Source of the DNA: Flammeovirga pectinis
GTDB taxonomy: Bacteria; Bacteroidota; Bacteroidia; Cytophagales; Flammeovirgaceae
Assembly (NCBI RefSeq): GCF_003970675.1
Contig: NZ_CP034563.1
Span: 997,501 to 1,061,500 of the forward strand
Length of the DNA: 64,000 bases
Direction: 5' to 3'
The notes under the pieces were generated by a model. It ran no database searches and was not told the DNA's origin. It was given only the letters and a program-made list of their open reading frames with translations. Below are positions 46,565 through 56,900 of the stretch, piece after piece (within the stretch, counting starts at the first letter, position 1; every line of letters starts with the position of its first letter). A program made the translations under genes and the position numbers.

Positions 46565-48109
46565 CTACCAATCAATAGGGAAGTAATCTTTTAAGAACTT
46601 GCCAGACCAATGTTTTCCAGAGTTTATTCCGTCAATAAGAGGGTCTAAAACTCTAGCAGCACCATCTACAATATCTAAAGGAGGTTGGAAGTCGTGTTCT
46701 TCTTCTTTCTTTTTAGAAATTTGAGCCGGATCTTCATCAGTTACCCAACCAGTATCAACGGCATTCATGTAAATACCATCTTTTGCCAAAGTACTTGCAG
46801 AGGTATGCGTAAGCATATTTAATGCAGCCTTAGCCATATTTGTATGTGGGTGTCTATCTTCTTTATGGAAACGGTGGAATTTACCTTCCATTGCAGAAAC
46901 ATTAATAATATGCTTCTTACCTGTCTCATCTTTTTGCATTAGTTTACCTAAACGGTTACATAATACAAATGGAGCAATAGAATTTACCAACTGAACTTCT
47001 ACCATTTCAGGAGTTTCAATCTCACCAATTCTTAATCTCCAAGAGTTTGTTGTTCTTAAATCAACTTGCTGTAAATCAGCATCTAATTTACCTTCTGGGA
47101 AAACTTCCTTTGTAGCAATTGAATTATCAAAACTATAAGGAATCTGAGATAACTTAGCAGAAGCTCTAATACCAATACCTGGTTCAGAAGTAGACCATTT
47201 TACTGGTAATCTTCCGTTTTTAGCACTTTCACTACCTTGAGATAAATCAGACAGTTCGTTAAGACAATACTGATGTTCAGAAAGTAACGTTTGTGTATCA
47301 GCAGATAATGCTTCAAACGGCATTTCTTCACCTGCCATCATGTGTTCATAGAAACCTGAAGGTCTACGGACAGTTTGTGCAGCATTATTGATCAGAATAT
47401 CTAATCTACCGTATTTCTGTTCTATATAATTACAGAAAATCTCTACAGAAGGAATGTGTCTTAAATCCAATCCATGAATTTTTAGACGATGACCCCATTC
47501 TTTAAAGTCTTCTTCTTTGGCAAATCTATTTGCAGAATCTACTGGGAATCGGGTAGTAGCAACAACAGTTGCACCCGACCTAAGCATAATTAACGTAATG
47601 TGGTAACCAATCTTTAATCTAGAACCAGTTACTACAGCTACTTGACCAGTTAAGTCTGCACCTTGGAAACGTTTTGCGTAGTTAAAATCACCACAATCCG
47701 GACACATCTGATCATAGAAATGATGCAATTGTGTATATTCTGCTTTACAAACATAGCAGTTCCTTGGTTTTGTCAATTTTGGCATCTCCTTAGGTATATC
47801 AAGAGATTCCAATAATTTTGGAGCAACAAAAACTTGTGCTTCTCTAGCACTACGAATACCCGTTTCTTTACGAGCATGCTTGTTTCTTTCTTGTTCCTTA
47901 CGTTTTTGTGCTTTTCGTTTATCCTTTTTACGAGTTTCGTATTCTTCTTTGCTTGGTCGTGTTAAACGTCCCGCAGCTTTCATTAAAGCAATACGTTGCT
48001 GCTCAGGTAATTCAAAAAACTGATTTATATCGTCGAGTAATGTATTTATGGTAGAAACACACTTGTCTACCTCGCTACTACTTACTATTTGTTTGTCCTC
48101 TTCTTTCAT
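46565..48109 (-). CDS. Atypical SDR-fold protein with N-terminal zinc-ribbon-like motif
   Basis: The 514-residue product is longer than classical SDRs (about 250). Its N-terminal 100 residues are charged and helical ([20 protein letters not shown]). A CYVC...CPDC cluster (about 120-142) suggests zinc binding. The Rossmann core follows: [14 protein letters not shown] (instead of TGxxxGIG), LDLRH and [14 protein letters not shown] long insert precedes [10 protein letters not shown]. The catalytic YxxxK position reads TNMAK, so the tyrosine is missing. The C-terminus has [12 protein letters not shown]. It may be catalytically altered or a binding protein. I know no function for it. Confidence 0.8.
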   Translation of the reverse strand: MKEEDKQIVSSSEVDKCVSTINTLLDDINQFFELPEQQRIALMKAAGRLTRPSKEEYETRKKDKRKAQKRKEQERNKHARKETGIRSAREAQVFVAPKLLESLDIPKEMPKLTKPRNCYVCKAEYTQLHHFYDQMCPDCGDFNYAKRFQGADLTGQVAVVTGSRLKIGYHITLIMLRSGATVVATTRFPVDSANRFAKEEDFKEWGHRLKIHGLDLRHIPSVEIFCNYIEQKYGRLDILINNAAQTVRRPSGFYEHMMAGEEMPFEALSADTQTLLSEHQYCLNELSDLSQGSESAKNGRLPVKWSTSEPGIGIRASAKLSQIPYSFDNSIATKEVFPEGKLDADLQQVDLRTTNSWRLRIGEIETPEMVEVQLVNSIAPFVLCNRLGKLMQKDETGKKHIINVSAMEGKFHRFHKEDRHPHTNMAKAALNMLTHTSASTLAKDGIYMNAVDTGWVTDEDPAQISKKKEEEHDFQPPLDIVDGAARVLDPLIDGINSGKHWSGKFLKDYFPIDW

Positions 48110-48399
48110 AACTTTTGATAGATATGCAAAATTTGTCGCAATATACAGAATAGTTCGATGTGAAATCGTTAATAGTTTTTATAAATAGACTTTATTAATA
48201 ATCAATCAAAACCACCAACAATGGATCAATAAATACTTTTTTAAATACTCAAATTAGAAACAGATTTTCCTACTAGGATTTTGGTGATTAAAATTACTGA
48301 TTGAAATAGTATTTAATTCAACTAAATAAATTAGCTTAGTAGTGAATCATTTGTTTCAACAATAAACGTATTAAACTAGCTAATTTTTTGATCTAATTT
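48110..48399. other. Divergent intergenic region before the UbiA operon
   Basis: 290 bp of AT-rich DNA lie between the SDR gene and the UbiA gene and must hold promoters for both. A TTTTGC-like element on the minus strand near 48127-48136 could serve the SDR gene. I see no gene or strong hairpin. Confidence 0.3.
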
Positions 48400-49287
48400 A
48401 TGAGCAACCTTAAAAATACAATTACTCTTCTTCGTATTCCATTCTCAATCTATTTGATGCCAATTTACTTTTTTGCATTAAGTCAAACTAGTGTACTTAG
48501 CACTAATAAATCAATTTGGGTATTCCTTATTTTACATGTTTTAATATACCCTGCCAGTAATGGATACAATAGTTATATGGATAAGGACACTGAAAGTATT
48601 GGAGGTTTAGAAAAGCCACCAATGAGTACAAAACAATTGTATTGGGTGACATTAGGATTGGATATAATAGGTTTATGTACCTCTCTTCTGTTAGTAAACA
48701 CAGTATTTACAGGTTTATTACTTGTCTATATAGTAATGTCAAGGGCTTACAGTTCTAAACTGATTAGGTTAAAAAAATACCCGATTTTAGGTTTCCTTAC
48801 TGTATTTATATTTCAAGGGTTTTGGACTTTTTGGATGGTTTTTGAGGGTGTTCAATCAGGGAATCTACATTTCTTCTCTAGCTTTCTTCCTTATGCTGCA
48901 ATTGCTTCTAGTTTTATGATAGGAGGAGCCTATCCATTATCGCAGATATATCAGCATAAACAAGACGCAGAAAGTGGAGATAAAAGTATGAGTATGCTTT
49001 TAGGTATAAAAGGAACTTTCTATTTCGGGACAGTCATGTTTGCCATAGCTGGTTTACTACTTTACTATTATTTTAAAGAAACAACATTTGCACATTTTTA
49101 CGTTTTTGTCATTTCACTTTTTCCGTTAATTGTATGGTTTAATTTGTGGATGGCTAAAACATTGAAAAACAGAAGTGCGGCAAATTTTAAAAATCTAATG
49201 AGAATGAATAACACCTCTGCTTTATGTATGAATGGTTGTTACATACTCCTTACGGTTTTAAACCATACTGATCTTTTTCAGTTATAA
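48400..49287 (+). CDS. UbiA-family prenyltransferase
   Basis: The 295-residue protein has about eight membrane helices. The first Asp-rich motif is NGYNSYMDKDTE in the NxxxD position. The second is YQHKQDAESGDKSMSMLLG, matching the DxxxD-x-x-x-G-x-x-S-x-x-x-x-L-G pattern. These bind Mg-prenyl diphosphate so that the enzyme can prenylate an aromatic ring in the membrane. The start codon follows 290 bp of intergenic DNA and the next gene begins 14 bp after the stop, so it heads the operon with the polyketide synthase. Confidence 0.88.
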   Translation: MSNLKNTITLLRIPFSIYLMPIYFFALSQTSVLSTNKSIWVFLILHVLIYPASNGYNSYMDKDTESIGGLEKPPMSTKQLYWVTLGLDIIGLCTSLLLVNTVFTGLLLVYIVMSRAYSSKLIRLKKYPILGFLTVFIFQGFWTFWMVFEGVQSGNLHFFSSFLPYAAIASSFMIGGAYPLSQIYQHKQDAESGDKSMSMLLGIKGTFYFGTVMFAIAGLLLYYYFKETTFAHFYVFVISLFPLIVWFNLWMAKTLKNRSAANFKNLMRMNNTSALCMNGCYILLTVLNHTDLFQL

Positions 49288-49301
49288 GAGAAAAATAAAT
49301 A

Positions 49302-50351
49302 ATGACATACATACAAAATATAGCTACCTCGTCTCCAAAAAATAAACATTCACAGAGTGATTTATTGGCATTTATGCAGTCAAGTACTAGAGAAGGTATG
49401 CACAGGCAGCGAAAGTTATTGAATATTATATATAAAAATAGTGGAATAGATTATAGACATTCTGTAATTCCAGATTTATATAAATATTTCCTTAACACAA
49501 CAGTACCTAATGTAGAAGATAGAATGGATCTTTTTGAAAAAGAAGCATTACCATTGTCATTAGAAGCAATAGACAAGTGTATTACAAAAGAACAATTAAG
49601 TAAGATAACACACATTATTACTGTTTCTTGTACAGGAATATCTGCACCTGGTTTAGAGATAGATATTATTTCGGCATTGGGTTTATCTAATAAAATAGTA
49701 AGAACAGCAGTAAATTTTATGGGCTGTTATGCTGCATTCCATGGTTTAAGAATTGCAGACCAAATATGTAAATCAGATGAGAACGCTGAAGTGCTATTGG
49801 TAGATGTTGAATTATGTTCAATTCATTTTCAGAATGAGTTTGATGATGATAATATTTTAGCCAATTCTTTATTTGCAGATGGTGCCGCCGCAGTGCATTT
49901 ATCAGCAGAGAGAAATAAGAATTCTAAGTTTGAACTTATTGGGTTTGATTCAAGATTAGCTTTGTCGGGTAAAGCTGAAATGGCGTGGAAAATAACTCCT
50001 CTTGGCTTTAAAATGAAGTTAAGTAATTATGTTGCTGATATTATAAGAGATGATATTAAAGGCTTACTTGATGATGTAATTGAGGAAAGAAACTTAGATA
50101 GGAATAAGTTAAATTGGGCTTTTCATCCCGGAGGTGTAAAAATATTAAATACAATTGCTGCAGCTATTGGGGTTGATAAAAGTGAATTACAAACGTCTTA
50201 CGATATTCTTAAAGAAAATGGTAACATGTCTTCTGTAACAGTACTTTTTGTGTTAAAATCTTTGATAGATAAGAAAACTAAAGGGCCCATCTTTTCTGCT
50301 GGTTTTGGACCTGGATTAACAATGGAAGCTATGACATTAAATCAATTTTAA
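49302..50351 (+). CDS. Type III polyketide synthase (chalcone/alkylresorcinol-synthase-like)
   Basis: The 349-residue product has a complete catalytic triad in family positions: Cys142 in VNFMGCYAAFHGLR, His275 in WAFHPGGVKIL and Asn308 in ENGNMSSVTVLF. GFGPGLTMEAM near the end is the conserved GPGL loop. Type III synthases condense malonyl-CoA on an acyl-CoA starter to give phenolic or pyrone products. With UbiA upstream and a methyltransferase and flavoprotein downstream, the product is probably a prenylated, methylated phenol or quinone. The chain length of the starter is not predictable by eye. Confidence 0.93.
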   Translation: MTYIQNIATSSPKNKHSQSDLLAFMQSSTREGMHRQRKLLNIIYKNSGIDYRHSVIPDLYKYFLNTTVPNVEDRMDLFEKEALPLSLEAIDKCITKEQLSKITHIITVSCTGISAPGLEIDIISALGLSNKIVRTAVNFMGCYAAFHGLRIADQICKSDENAEVLLVDVELCSIHFQNEFDDDNILANSLFADGAAAVHLSAERNKNSKFELIGFDSRLALSGKAEMAWKITPLGFKMKLSNYVADIIRDDIKGLLDDVIEERNLDRNKLNWAFHPGGVKILNTIAAAIGVDKSELQTSYDILKENGNMSSVTVLFVLKSLIDKKTKGPIFSAGFGPGLTMEAMTLNQF

Positions 50352-50354
50352 ATT

Positions 50355-51050
50355 ATGGATTTAGGACAAAGGAGCAACCAATTAGAATTATTGGATAAAG
50401 ATGATATTCCTGCATCAGATTTATATAAAAATTTAAATGAATTACATACTATCAACTCATTATTGGGTGGTTATGAAGTTGTTTTAAAAGGTTTATCAAA
50501 ATTATTAAAAGACGATAGCCGAGTTTACAGAATTCTTGATATTGGTTCTGGAGGTGGTGATACTTTAAAAGAGATTTATAAACGATTTGGATCAAAATAT
50601 AAATTAGAATTAATAGGAGTTGACCTAAAGACAGAATGCATTGATTATGCTCGTAAAAATGTTGAAGGTTTACCTATCAAATTTATTCGTTCAGATTATA
50701 GAGATATTATTAATGGTGGAGATCAATTTGATATCATTATTACAAACTTGTTTTGCCACCACTTAGTTGATAAAGATCTGATATTTTTATTTAGTTGGAT
50801 GAAAAGGAATGCTGCTGTAGGTTGTGTTATAAACGATCTTCACAGACATAGTTTAGCCTATTATAGTATTAAATGGCTTACTACATTTTTTTCTAAATCA
50901 TATTTAGTAAAAAACGATGCGTGTTTGTCTGTAGCTAGAGGTTTTTCTCTTAAAGAAATTGAATATTATTTAGAAGCTGCCATGGTTAGGAGTTACTCTA
51001 TTGAATGGAAGTGGGCTTTTCGTTGGTTAATTATAATAGAAAATGAATAA
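50355..51050 (+). CDS. SAM-dependent methyltransferase of the type III PKS operon
   Basis: The 231-residue protein has motif I RILDIGSGGGDTLKEI, motif II LIGVDLKTECIDYA, and an ITNLFCHHLVD post-motif, a class I methyltransferase. HHLVD and a later NDLHRHSLAYYSIKW match groups that methylate phenolic lipids near a membrane. It begins 3 bp after the PKS and overlaps the flavoprotein gene by 8 nt, so coupled translation is likely. O- or C-methylation of the polyketide ring is inference from the operon. Confidence 0.85.
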   Translation: MDLGQRSNQLELLDKDDIPASDLYKNLNELHTINSLLGGYEVVLKGLSKLLKDDSRVYRILDIGSGGGDTLKEIYKRFGSKYKLELIGVDLKTECIDYARKNVEGLPIKFIRSDYRDIINGGDQFDIIITNLFCHHLVDKDLIFLFSWMKRNAAVGCVINDLHRHSLAYYSIKWLTTFFSKSYLVKNDACLSVARGFSLKEIEYYLEAAMVRSYSIEWKWAFRWLIIIENE

Positions 51051-52176
51051 TTCTTTTGATGTCATAGTAATTGGTGGTGGCCTAGGCGGCTTAACTTTAA
51101 GTATTCAATTAGCAGAATTGGGTTGGAAAGTTCAGTTAATTGAACAAAAAAGTTATCCAATGCATAGAGTATGTGGAGAATACGTTGCAGAAGAAGCTTG
51201 GGGTTTTCTTACTAGAATTGGTATAAATACAGCTTCACTTCATTTACCAATAATTGATAAATTGAAAGTGAGTGCAGTAAATGGTGAGTATTTAACTGCT
51301 AACTTAACTTCTGGAGGAAGAGGAATAAGTCGTTTTTTATTAGATGATCTACTTTATCAGAAAGCAATAGAGAAAGGGGTTAAAGTAATTACGAATACGA
51401 AAGTGTTAGGTGTTCAACAAATTTCGAAAAATTGGGATGTAGAAACAAAAGACACTATTTTTAAAGCTAAAGCAGTTATTGGTGCTTTTGGTAAAAGATC
51501 AAACCTAGATAAGTTTTTTAGGAGAAAATATCTAGAAGAAAATTTAACGAATACACGCTTAAAGAACTTTGTTGGAGTAAAGTATCACTTAAAAGGTGAA
51601 CTAGCATCTGATATTATAGAATTGCATAATTTTTCTGGTGGATACTGTGGAATATCAAAAGTAGAAAATGATATTATCTGTATGTGTTTCTTAGCAAAGG
51701 GAAGTTACCTAAAAGAGGCACATTCACTAGAAGAGATGGAACAAAAGTATCTTTCTGAAAATCCATTTCTAAATAAATACCTCAAGTATGAAAGGGTATG
51801 GGATAAACCATTAAGTATCGCTAAAGTAGATTTCTCTCAAAAATCTATTTCAGAAAATACAATTCCAATGTTAGGAGATGCCGCAGGTATAATTGCTCCA
51901 CTTTGTGGTAATGGTATGACAATGGCAATGCAAGCGTCTGTTTTCTTAACACCTTTAATGGATAGTTATTTAAAAGAAGAAATTTCTTGGGAACAGATGA
52001 CAGATATTTATCATAAAACGTGGCAAACAACTTTTGGCAAAAGACTATTTACAGGACGAGTAATTCAACGATTTTTTGGTAATTCTCTTACCACAAACCT
52101 ATTGATTAAGTTTTTGAATAATTCTTCTTATTTAACTAAAACATTAATTAAGAGTACTCACGGGGAGGTTTTCTAA
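51043..52176 (+). CDS. FAD-dependent oxidoreductase of the type III PKS operon
   Basis: The 377-residue product has the FAD-binding start DVIVIGGGLGGLTLSIQLAE followed by the acidic LIEQ. The geranylgeranyl-reductase/hydroxylase-like CGEYVAEEAW follows, with a mid GAFGKRSNLD and the second FAD motif MLGDAAGIIAPLCGNGMTMA. Such flavoproteins hydroxylate aromatic rings or reduce prenyl double bonds; both fit this operon. The C-terminus is short with a hydrophobic helix. It is last in the four-gene unit. Confidence 0.86.
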   Translation: MNNSFDVIVIGGGLGGLTLSIQLAELGWKVQLIEQKSYPMHRVCGEYVAEEAWGFLTRIGINTASLHLPIIDKLKVSAVNGEYLTANLTSGGRGISRFLLDDLLYQKAIEKGVKVITNTKVLGVQQISKNWDVETKDTIFKAKAVIGAFGKRSNLDKFFRRKYLEENLTNTRLKNFVGVKYHLKGELASDIIELHNFSGGYCGISKVENDIICMCFLAKGSYLKEAHSLEEMEQKYLSENPFLNKYLKYERVWDKPLSIAKVDFSQKSISENTIPMLGDAAGIIAPLCGNGMTMAMQASVFLTPLMDSYLKEEISWEQMTDIYHKTWQTTFGKRLFTGRVIQRFFGNSLTTNLLIKFLNNSSYLTKTLIKSTHGEVF

Positions 52177-52238
52177 TTTATTACTAGCACTTTTTATTTA
52201 AAAGTAGCATTTTTTTCATTGTTCAATTTAAGTGTTAT

Positions 52239-52258
52239 AGTGTACACTTATAATTTGT
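52239..52258 (+). promoter_or_regulatory. Palindrome overlapping a candidate promoter for the sulfatase cluster
   Basis: AGTGTACACT (52239-52248) is a perfect 10-bp palindrome directly followed by a TATAATTTG element resembling a -7 box, about 35 bp before the sulfatase ATG. A regulator site is possible. Confidence 0.35.
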
Positions 52259-52294
52259 GCAAATTCAAGAAATGATTTTTTGAATTAATGAATT

Positions 52295-53770
52295 ATGATG
52301 CTTCAATTAACCAATACAAAATATATTGTTCCGTTAGTAGTAATCTCGTTAAGTTGCCTTTTTGGTTTCTCAACTTTAGATGATACTATACCAAATAACA
52401 AAAGAAACAAGCCTAATGTTATTGTTATTATATGCGATGATTTAGGGTATCAAGATGTTGGCTTTAATGGTTGTAAAGATATACCTACTCCAAATATAGA
52501 TAAGATTGCAAACAATGGTGTAAAATTTACAAATGCTTATGTATCGTATTCTGTATGTGGACCATCAAGAGCTGGTTTTATTACAGGTAGATATCAGCAG
52601 CGTTTTGGCTTTGAAAGAAACCCTCAATATAAAACAGAGGACCCAAATATGGGATTACCTAAAACGGAAAGAACTATTGCGACTACACTTAAGGAAGTTG
52701 ACTACCATTCAGGTATAATTGGTAAGTGGCATTTAGGTGCACACAAAAGTAACCATCCGTTAAATCGAGGTTTTGATGAATTTTACGGTCACCTTGGTGG
52801 AGGGCATGCTTATTTTCCTGAGTTATTAACGATCAAAAATAGTTATGGAGCTGATTTAGAAGAACCGGATAGTTATAAAACATGGATTATGAAAAATCAT
52901 ACACCTGTTAAAACAGATAAATATCTTACTGATGCGTTCTCTGATCAAGCTACTGATTTTATTAAAAGAAATGGAAAATCAGAAGACCCTTTCTTTTTGT
53001 ATTTATCTTACAACGCTCCACACTCACCATTACAAGCATCAGAAAAATACTTAAAACGTTTTGAAAACATAAAGGACAAGAAACGTAAAACGTATGCTGC
53101 AATGGTAAGTGCTGTAGATGTTGGAATTGGACAGGTTTTAGAAGAATTAAAAAAACAAGGTATTGCAGAAAACACAATCATCTATTTCTTATCTGATAAT
53201 GGAGGACCAGAAACAAAAAATGCATCTAATAATGGTGTTTTAAAAGCAGGTAAAGGTTCTGTATACGAAGGTGGTTTTAGAGTACCTTTTGCAATGTGCT
53301 GGCCAGGAACTATTAAAGCAAATCAGACATTTAATAAAGCCATTAGTTCTCTTGATATATTTGCAACTGCAGTGGCTTTATCAAGTGCACCAATTGAAAA
53401 AGATAAACCTTTAGACGGCGTTAATCTTATACCTTTTGTAACAGGAAAAGACAATGGTTATCCTCATGAAGTTATTTACCTTAGAAAGTTTGATCAAGAA
53501 AAATATGCAGTTAGATATCAGGATTATAAATTAATTAGAAATCTAGCGGATAACAAAGATGTCTATGAACTCTATAATCTGTCAGCAGATATAAGTGAAA
53601 CAAAGAATATAAAAAACGAACTCCCAGATAAGGTACAACAAATTGAAGATTTAAGAATTTCTTGGGATGCAGAACTAATCGACCCCGTATTTATGGGTTT
53701 AATACACTCAGATTATTGGATGAGAATGCAAGAGAAGAAAAAGAAGAAAAAGAAGAAAAATTTAAAATAG
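52295..53770 (+). CDS. Exported sulfatase, S1 family (S1_19-like), with poly-lysine tail
   Basis: The 491-residue product has a signal peptide (YIVPLVVISLSCLFGF), the metal site VIIICDDLGYQDV in the form VIVIICDDLGYQD, and the formylglycine signature SVCGPSRAGFITGR with Cys88. GIIGKWHLGA, NRGFDEFYGHLGG and FLSDNGGPET follow. The run GRYQQRFGFE and LGGGHAYFPE resemble what I recall of S1_19 enzymes, some of which act on carrageenans; the substrate is inference. The C-terminus ends in eight lysines before NLK. Maturation needs a formylglycine-generating enzyme that is not in the window. Confidence 0.88.
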   Translation: MMLQLTNTKYIVPLVVISLSCLFGFSTLDDTIPNNKRNKPNVIVIICDDLGYQDVGFNGCKDIPTPNIDKIANNGVKFTNAYVSYSVCGPSRAGFITGRYQQRFGFERNPQYKTEDPNMGLPKTERTIATTLKEVDYHSGIIGKWHLGAHKSNHPLNRGFDEFYGHLGGGHAYFPELLTIKNSYGADLEEPDSYKTWIMKNHTPVKTDKYLTDAFSDQATDFIKRNGKSEDPFFLYLSYNAPHSPLQASEKYLKRFENIKDKKRKTYAAMVSAVDVGIGQVLEELKKQGIAENTIIYFLSDNGGPETKNASNNGVLKAGKGSVYEGGFRVPFAMCWPGTIKANQTFNKAISSLDIFATAVALSSAPIEKDKPLDGVNLIPFVTGKDNGYPHEVIYLRKFDQEKYAVRYQDYKLIRNLADNKDVYELYNLSADISETKNIKNELPDKVQQIEDLRISWDAELIDPVFMGLIHSDYWMRMQEKKKKKKKKNLK

Positions 53771-53938
53771 ATGTTCTTAGTTAGTTTGTGATGAATTGGT
53801 GTTGCTCTACATTTATTTATTACAAACTAACACTTGTAACATCAAACATTTAACTAAGTGCTACTTAATTATTTTTTTAGACTACTGCTAAATACTTACG
53901 CTCTTTGTATTTAGATAATGTATTAACAAAACAGATTT

Positions 53939-56900
53939 ATGAAACGAATTACTATTATTTTATTTATTGCTTTATTAAATGGTTCTCTAGCTATTGGGCA
54001 ATCTACTTTTTATGTAAGTAGCGAAGGAAATGACACCAATGCAGGAACACTAAACCAACCTTATGCTACAATAACAAAAGCAATAACAACTGCGGCGGAG
54101 AATGATATAATTCATTTGAGTGGTACGCTTACAGAAAATAACATTGCTATCACAAAATCATTAACTTTTACAGGTGATAATGCTTCAACATCTATAGTAC
54201 AGGCTCAAGAAAGTAAACCGTCTAACACTTTAGAAGAAGCTATTCTAAACAATAGAATATTTACTATTACTCAAAAAAATATTGAAGTAAAATTTCAACT
54301 TCTAACATTACGTTATGGCAATATTGTTGGTACTTATAATGAGGACCAAGAGAAATATAATTTTGCAGGAGGAGCAGCTATTTATAACAATAACAACACT
54401 TCTACAGTAGTTATAGAATACTGTAATTTCATAGACAATTATGCCTATGGTCAAGGTGGTGCATTAACAGCAAAAGGTCCTTTAACTATTAAAAATTCAG
54501 CATTTATTAATAATGTGGGTTTTCATTTTGGAGGTGCAATTTATTCTAATGGAAACACGAACGATGTATCTATTGAAAATAGCCTTTTTACAGGAAATGA
54601 ATCAGTATCTATGAACGGTAGTGCATTTGTTATGTCAGTAGGAAACTTAAATTTGAATAACAATACTATTGTTGATAATTATGCTGTAGGAAATAGAAAA
54701 GTGGAAGGTATTGAGCTTAAAAGTAGCTCAGCTGTAGATCAATCTGTTACGATTACGAATAACATAATCTATAACCCAACAAAAAGGTATGGTGATAATG
54801 ATGGAGGATTAGACATTTTAGTAAACAATGCTTTAAATGTCACTGCTCATCATAACATAATAAGTGCTACAGATGATGAAAATCTAATTGACGATACGAA
54901 TGTAGCAATTTCAAGTTTAGATGATTTAGCTTTCGGTGCTTTAACAGTGGATGAAACAACAGGCTTAATTTACCTGCCAATTTATGATATTAGTATTGCG
55001 TTGGACAAAGGTGATCCTGTTACAGGAACAGATTATGATGCTTTTAATACAGATAGAAAAACCAATGAAATTCCAGATTTAGGAGCGTTTGAATTTGGTC
55101 AGGATGTTGTTTTACCTCCTTCAATTAAAACAGGGGCATACCAAAATTATGCTGAGAATAGCGGATACTTAAAAATAGATATTATTGCTATTGATGCAGT
55201 AACTTATACAATTACTGGTGGAGACGATAAAGAACTTTTTTCTGTAAATTCAGAAGGTCATCTTTCTTTTATTAACCCACCTTCTTTAGATCAGGTAAAA
55301 GATAAGAATACAGATGGAGTTTATGAAGTTGATGTAACAGTAGAAGGAGCAAATTCAGGAGAAATTACTCAACGTTTTTATTTAGCAATTACACATGCAG
55401 AATTAAATGTAGTAATGATTGTCTTAGATGATTTAAATGATTACATCGGTATTATGGGTGGTAACATGCAAACAAAAACACCAAATATTGATAAACTTGC
55501 AGACGCTGGTATTCTATTTACGAATGCTCATAGTAATGCTCCACTTTGTGACCCATCAAGAGCTAGTTTTTTAAGTGGCATTTTACCTTCTACTTCAAAT
55601 CATTTTGGAACAGGAGCATCAAATTTTAAAAGTAATGAGACATTAATTAACTCTAAATTACTGTCTGAATATTTCCAAGAAAATGGTTATACTACTTATA
55701 AAACAGGTAAAATTACACACAGTGCTTCAGGAGAAAATAAATTCGGCTATGATTTTTATTTAGAAAATACACATGACTACGGACCTGTTGCTTTTAATGG
55801 TAAATCTGGTGTTCAACACCCAGATAATACACTAGAAATGGGAAAAGAAGGAGGAAGTTTAGATGGAACATTTGGACCTCTATCAAATATTCCTAATGTC
55901 CCTTATGTGTCTGATGTACTTCTTGGTTTTAATGGTTGGTATTCAACTACGTTAAAGGAAAAGTTTGAATATACTTCTGATGAAGAACGTTCAAAAATGC
56001 CTGATGAGAAAAGTGTTGAATGGATAGAACAACAAATCAAACAGTTAGATGAAAAAGACAGCAAAAACCCATTTATGATGTCAGTTGGTCTTATTCGTCC
56101 GCACTCACCATTTACAGTTCCTGATAAATATTTTGAACAATTTCCATTAGAGGATATTGAAATACCTGCATCAATATGGAACGATCTTGACGATACTTCA
56201 AATAAAGATGGTAGAGGACAGTCTATTTTTAATGCCTTAGAAAATCAGTATACAGATAGACAAGAAGGGATAAGACGTTACCTACAAGGTTATTTGGCAA
56301 GCATTGCTTTTGCAGACGAAATGGTTGGTAGAGTTGTTGATGCTGTAGAAAATAGTCAGTATGCAGAAAATACAGTTATTGTTCTTTTCTCAGATCATGG
56401 GTATAACATGGGAGAGAAGGATTATGCATGGAAAAACAATTTATGGGAACATGCAACAAGAGTTCCTTTAATTATAAAATCACCTCTACATAAAAGTACT
56501 GCTGGACAGAAATCTCATCAACCAGTATCTTTAGTAGATGTATATCCAACGTTAAAAGACCTTTGTTATTTGACGGGTGATAATAAGAAAAATGAAAAAG
56601 GAGCAGACTTAGATGGCCATAGTGTAAAGCCTTTCTTAGCTAACCCAATTGATGGAACATGGACTGGGGATGAAGTTGCCCTAACAAGTGTAGGTAACTG
56701 GTATTTTAGATATAAAGATTTCCATAATTACGCACTTAAATCAAAAAGATTTAGATACATTTCTAACTACGAACAAGGTGCTGAGTTATACGACCATAAT
56801 TTTGATAAAAATGAATGGTTTAATGTAATTGACGAACCTGCATACGCTGAAGTTAAAGAGGCTATGGAGAAAAAATTAAACGACATTTTATATAAAAATT

